NCBI GenBank assembly: GCA_034769895.1
Contig: CM068367.1
Span: 90,048,399 to 90,112,398 of the forward strand
Direction of reading: 5' to 3'
Length of the DNA: 64,000 nucleotides
DNA from: Magicicada septendecula
Taxonomy: Eukaryota > Arthropoda > Insecta > Hemiptera > Cicadidae
Shown: piece after piece, positions 60,151 to 64,000 of the stretch
Layout: every line of letters starts with the position of its first letter
How positions within the stretch are numbered: position 1 is the stretch's first letter
Notes under the pieces: generated by a model
Told to the model about the DNA's origin: nothing
What the model saw: only the letters and a program-made list of their open reading frames with translations
Database searches by the model: none
Position numbers and translations under genes: made by a program

Positions 60151-60164
60151 AACAACAGGTAAGA
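60151..60164 (+). promoter_or_regulatory. Splice-donor-like site in the leader of element D
   Basis: AACAACAG followed by GTAAGA (GT at 60159) lies 39 bp after the LTR end. The E leader has CAG/GTAGG at the equivalent place. A conserved donor right behind the primer site would allow a spliced subgenomic RNA. Confidence 0.45.
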
Positions 60165-60740
60165 ACATCGAGACCTGGTTATTCGTACGTTCGCAACGGA
60201 TGAAATCGGCGGAAGTTGCATGCATTTGAACGACGGATAGAGAAGACACGTTACACCCATTACACACAAATTGTACATTATTCACATTTTACAGAGTAAA
60301 ACGGTAGCCGTAAACACGACGCCTTTACAAATAGACGACCAACCGGCGGACTAGAAGAGAGGGAAATACGAACTTCTAGCGACGAGAAATACGAACGAAA
60401 ATAAGTATTGAGAAAAAGTATAAAACGGTTCGCTACACACTATTAAATAATTTAACATCAATAATAATTAACAGTACAGGTAAACCGTTATTATACAATA
60501 TATATATATTTTATGCAACGATACGTTTAGCATAAGTATATGTATCAACCCCTGACTGAGGTATGATAGCATACGAAAGCACGTATGAAATATATAAGAT
60601 GTAAATAATAAAAATAATGTAATAAATATACGTTAGGTATAAGAAATAATATAAGAAATAAACGTAGTATTTAATTTTAAATAAATCCAATATTGTAATT
60701 AAGCCTGCACATGGAATCAAATAGCTTAGTTAGTTTTAAA
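60165..60740 (+). mobile_element. Leader/internal region of element D, non-coding
   Basis: No ORF of note. A TA-rich stretch lies at 60496-60512 and AT-rich DNA at 60590-60700. Where element D ends and other DNA begins cannot be seen. Confidence 0.35.
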
Positions 60741-60782
60741 CGTAGCGAAGGGGAGAAATTGATACGCGCTGACTGGCAGAGG

Positions 60783-61280
60783 TGACGTCAGAGCGACCTG
60801 CCGCCGCTTGTGTATCATTTTGGGTGTGTGTGTATGTGTACATGTGTAAACGACACAGGTTGAATTATGCAAATGAGGGTGGAAGATTTTACACAGTTTT
60901 TTAAGTACTGAACGATAACCAGAAGTCACACGAATCAGCGACATATGTAAAAACATAGCTGACGCCTGGCGCTTCAGTTTGGCGTTAAGTGGTCATTAAT
61001 CGTGGGAACCGTTCAGCCACCGTGTGAAATTTTACCATAACTGCTATAATTTACACACCTTAACATTCATAATTTGCATAAACAAAGTTTAATATTATAC
61101 CGAACGATTAGTGAAATAATATTTATAAAAAAGTGTGCGCTTCATAGAAAGACGTGTAGGTTGAAAGTAACAATTAAATCGACGCGCCGACGTGTTCAAT
61201 GTTGTCAAAACAGTTTCCAACAGGAATTTCACCGACGGCAGCAGTATAAAACCCCAGCGAGCGACACACTCTTTCTCAGA
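60783..61280 (+). promoter_or_regulatory. Promoter region: CRE, octamer, TATA box, initiator
   Basis: TGACGTCA (60783-60790) is a perfect CRE, ATGCAAAT (60867-60874) a perfect POU octamer, TATAAAA (61245-61251) a strong TATA box, and TCAGA (61276-61280) an insect-type initiator with its A 33 bp from the TATA start. The composition is less AT-rich than the surroundings. The order and spacing suit an RNA polymerase II promoter firing rightward into the ORF at 61379. Motifs are seen; activity is inferred. Confidence 0.5.
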
Positions 61281-61378
61281 TGAACTCACTTTGACACGTA
61301 AGGTCCACGCATCTCGCAACCGCGAATTTTACAAAATCATGTAAGGTTTTTAAACAGTATTCAATAACGTGAAGTGCG

Positions 61379-61819
61379 ATGGAACCGGCATTACGTCGGT
61401 GCAAGTATTAATGAACACGAGTGATTTTAAAAAGACTATACTAACGAATCTATGAGAGTTGTAACTATGATGAAATTCGAGAAGTCTATATAGAACTTCT
61501 AAACATCTACGAGGGACAAGAAAAGAAGAGGAGGGGAACTAGAACAAGAAGACGAGAGGACGCAGGGACAGCACATGCAGCTACATCCAGCCGTACATCA
61601 TCACGACCAGAGGTCCACGTCAGAACTCAGCATCCAGGAGACGGAGCGAGGAATTTCAACGACGCAGAGACAGAGAAGGTGATACCGAAGAGGCTCAACA
61701 AACTCGAGAGTCCAGATGACGGTAACGACAAAGTTAAATGGTTGCAGAAAAATGCAGGTGAAGTCAGACATTTATTTAATATTATAAATGACCCTGAGGT
61801 CTATCGAAAAAAGCTCTAG
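61379..61819 (+). CDS. Compact unknown gene, 128 codons in two exons (predicted)
   Basis: Exon 1 runs from ATG 61379 to 61404 (MEPALRRC plus two bases); intron 61405-61458 (GT...AG, 54 nt, containing TACTAAC at 61439-61445); exon 2 61459-61819. Without splicing the second frame is open from 61445 but has no ATG, so the intron is inferred. The protein reads YDEIREVYIELLNIYEGQ, then a basic stretch (KKRRGTRTRRRED), a Ser/Thr/Pro/His segment, and VKWLQKNAGEVRHLF with IINDPEVYRKKL at the end. The basic stretch could be a nuclear or RNA-binding signal. AATAAA follows at 61909-61914, so TATA box, initiator, ORF and poly(A) signal fit in 670 bp. It lies downstream of LTR D on the same strand and might be an exon of that element. 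No family recognised. Confidence 0.4.
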
Positions 61820-61908
61820 TTTCCATATACAAGTTTACAAAGAAAGTAATATATTTTTATGTTCAAAGCATAATTGATAATAGAGAATATAACTGTAGTA
61901 AACTCATA

Positions 61909-61914
61909 AATAAA
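61909..61914 (+). terminator. Poly(A) signal AATAAA
   Basis: 90 bp after the stop of the predicted compact gene, in the right place for its 3' end. Common by chance in DNA this AT-rich. Confidence 0.3.
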
Positions 61915-62654
61915 TGGTCAAGGAAGAACCATATTTTTATTATATTTTTGTATTTGATTAAATAATTAAATTCAAATATGAGAGTTACATAATTAGAAGA
62001 TTGTTAATTAATTGAGACATTAAATAATAGAATCAATTAAAGTAATAAATGTTCTCTTAATATTTTAATAAATATTAAATTAATTAAAAGTTTTTATTAA
62101 GTGGTATATATTAAAAACCACACTTGCGAAGATAAGATGAATATGGAATTTTATACGTATTAATCACGTTTTATAATAATTATATGTGTTATGTATTATT
62201 ATATGTCTGTGTAATATTTCAGGTCATATATGATTTATGTATGTGTATACTATGTCTTAGAAATATAAGAAATAAGATTTAAACACGTTATAATTGCATT
62301 ATATTCAGATCGAATATAAGGGTTCAAATAATAATTAACCCACACAAAACAATTAATAATATGATAATTTGAATTTTTAAAGAATAAATCAAATGAATAT
62401 GATTTTATTAAAACAGTCGTACTAATTTCACAACCAGTACTAAATCCTCTGTACTCTTTACTTGTATTAAACTTATATAACGATATTCACGTGCTTATCC
62501 ACACTCAATCAACGACCAAAGCCTGCAACCCAGCTGGGGAACATCAAGGTAAATACTGCAGAAGAAGAGTATACCTCCGAGACGTGGGTAAGTGCGCACA
62601 AATGAGTAAGAGCATATGTGCAAAAGTAAGTGTCTAAAAATAACGTTGTAATAT

Positions 62655-62697
<43 letters not shown>

Positions 62698-62770
62698 ACA
62701 TTTAATATTTATAATTAAATTTACCTCAAGATGTTATTTTTCTCGATGTCACATCGACTATCACATGTTA
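61915..62770. other. AT-rich DNA with a TA microsatellite
   Basis: A (CA)n/(TA)n run lies at about 62656-62700. A 40-codon open stretch ending at a GTAAGT (about 62480-62590) was noted but has no supporting acceptor. No gene is called. Confidence 0.5.
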
Positions 62771-62852
62771 TAGATCTCGATGTTACACAATATAATATTT
62801 TCATTTCAAATAAAATTTTCATCAAGCCTGTGCTTGAATAAAACTTATTAGT
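62771..62852 (+). repeat. Direct repeat, first copy
   Basis: 82 bp starting TAGATCTCGATGTTACACAA and ending AAACTTATTAGT. It recurs at 63924, about 1,150 bp away, with a few-base deletion. It could be the ends of a short LTR-type (TRIM-like) element or two copies of a retroposon end. Confidence 0.7.
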
Positions 62853-63923
62853 ATGCAGAAGAATACTGCATACTTCCTTTGTGTTGACTACATCCAGAAG
62901 CTTAAGTACAACTGACTGAGAGTGGTCTAGACTTTCATTGGTAGTTACTTTCCCTGTCTAATCATTTATATTACAATTGTAAACATCTGGAGTTCACATT
63001 TTATATATATATTTAGAAACCAGAAACGGTTCTAGTTCTTTTGTTTATTAAAACATTCTAAACAAATCCCAGAGAGCTGCAAAAGCTAATCACTCATCTA
63101 CATTATTGTCCACTTCTCTGCTTGTCATAATTTTTCTAATTTCATGCAACATCCTTTACACTTTTCATTCAGCAACTTCAGGCTGTACAGTACTCTTTTT
63201 CATAACAGAGCAACTAAATTTAGACTTCTCTGCTGGAATCTTGAGTAACAACAATAATTGTTTCTGCCCAATTCTTACTAAATTCTGTTATTCCCAGTTT
63301 TGTGCAGATGATTGTGCTATACACAATCCATGCATTCACTGCTGTGGGCCTAAAAAAACTTCAAACACAACTTTTCAGCACTATTTCAAATCACTTTTGA
63401 GTGATGCACCACGAAGTCGGGGAGACTCCACGTTGCCGGCAGGGGTATATGTATTAATTTTGAATAAAATGGGACGTATTTATATTTAAAGGGGGTTTTA
63501 AAATGGAATGTATGTGTGAGTGAGCAGGCTGGGCGGCTTTCATAAATATAATATGTTTATGTTAATTTGTATTTGTATTTTAATATTATGGTGTTGCTAA
63601 TAATCAAGGAAATAGTTTTTGTACCCGTATTAAGTGTTTGGAAAGAAATGATTGATTTAAAGAGAGTAATAAAATATTGATGGTTTTATCCTAAATGAGA
63701 GTTGCGCAAGTTATTAGTGTAACCTTGTAATCATGTTTGCATTCACAGTTCGTGTTGGGATCCTGGACCGAAGTTAAGGTAAGTAAAAAATAATACAAGT
63801 TTATAATCCGTAATAAAATAAAACGTAAGAGCACACTTTATAATTTTCATTCCATCTTGCTCTGTAGCCATCATTTCCTTTTCTTTATTTTAGTGCCAAT
63901 ATCTTTTGTCACCCTTTTTCTGT
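62853..63923. other. DNA between the direct repeats, no gene called
   Basis: The plus-strand open frame 63106-63489 (127 codons, Cys-rich middle) has no recognised motif. At 63749-63779 a 30-base GT/AG-bounded segment (CAG before, GTAAGT after) could be a micro-exon, but nothing supports it. Confidence 0.35.
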
Positions 63924-64000
63924 TAGATCTCGATGTTACACAATATAATATTTTCAAATAAAATTTTCATCAAGCCTGTGCTTGAATAAAACTTATTAGT
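63924..64000 (+). repeat. Direct repeat, second copy (runs to the window edge)
   Basis: Same sequence as 62771-62852, missing a short ATTTC-like segment in the middle. The end may lie beyond the window. Confidence 0.7.

Larger units (their letters stand above)
11207..64000 (+). other. Inferred intron of pds5 (at least 52.8 kb within the window)
   Basis: It starts at the consensus donor GTAAGT. No PDS5-like second coding exon was found downstream on the plus strand, so the rest of the window is most simply one intron, colonised by the LTR elements listed separately. The intron end is outside the window. A large assembly join or an unrecognised short exon would change this. Confidence 0.55.

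Noticed and set aside
62480-62590. Open stretch ending at GTAAGT
   Set aside because: No polypyrimidine tract or convincing acceptor, no homology; left as a possible cryptic exon.
63749-63779. Thirty-base GT/AG-bounded micro-exon
   Set aside because: Splice-like sequences of this quality occur by chance, and the ten codons match nothing in PDS5 that I know.

Overview
The window is AT-rich, repeat-dense animal DNA that reads as an insect chromosome. Indications are a PDS5-like first coding exon with consensus splice sites, insect-type LINE relics, a P-element/THAP relic, and Ty3/gypsy elements, one of them with a tRNA-Lys-type primer binding site. The only host gene exon I can name is at 11113-11206 (+): a 5'UTR end plus the first 28 codons of a cohesin regulator of the PDS5 family, with a phase-0 donor. 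No second PDS5 exon is visible in the remaining 52.8 kb, so most of the window is probably one very large intron filled with retroelements.

Left flank (1-11.1 kb): a Mos1-type helix-turn-helix fragment runs off the left edge. It is followed by a LINE 3' relic (1.13-1.51 kb), a complete solo LTR with a 4-bp target duplication (1842-4244), a decayed THAP/P-element transposase (4.87-5.53 kb), two further LINE relics, a 1.56-kb fold-back element with terminal inverted repeats and two head-to-head copies of one protein-coding segment (7326-8886), a long CT microsatellite, and small retroposon-like repeats.

Core (11.6-57.5 kb): a nested and partly tandem cluster of related Ty3/gypsy elements, nearly all on the minus strand. 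From left to right: an LTR with primer site (E); the C-terminal part of an unknown ORF (G); non-autonomous element B1; a nearly complete autonomous element A1 (gag 31193-33667, pol 27807-31194) joined through a shared LTR to a truncated second copy A2; B2; a frameshifted gag with its LTR (C); and non-autonomous element F with its 2.4-kb LTR. A1 has a textbook -1 frameshift site (U UUA AAC) followed by a stem-loop that can extend to a pseudoknot. Its Gag has a coiled coil of about 300 residues and no CCHC knuckle. B1 and B2 encode an in-frame fusion of the Gag N-terminus to the integrase GPY/F module, which is an internal-deletion derivative. F and G share a different, unrecognised C-terminal domain ending in MDHG. 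The 3' non-coding regions of A, F and G hold tandem repeats of roughly 60-95 bp built around a small hairpin.

Right flank (57.5-64 kb): a plus-strand LTR of the D/E family with primer site and splice-donor-like leader. It is followed by a compact transcription-unit candidate (TATA box 61245, initiator 61278, 128-codon two-exon ORF, poly(A) signal 61909) that I cannot assign to a family, then AT-rich DNA with a direct repeat.

The LTR elements would work as a family: A supplies the polymerase functions, while B, F and G keep Gag-like or terminal modules and would depend on an autonomous partner. All calls come from reading the sequence; no database search was possible. LTR edges on the U3 side are mostly uncertain.
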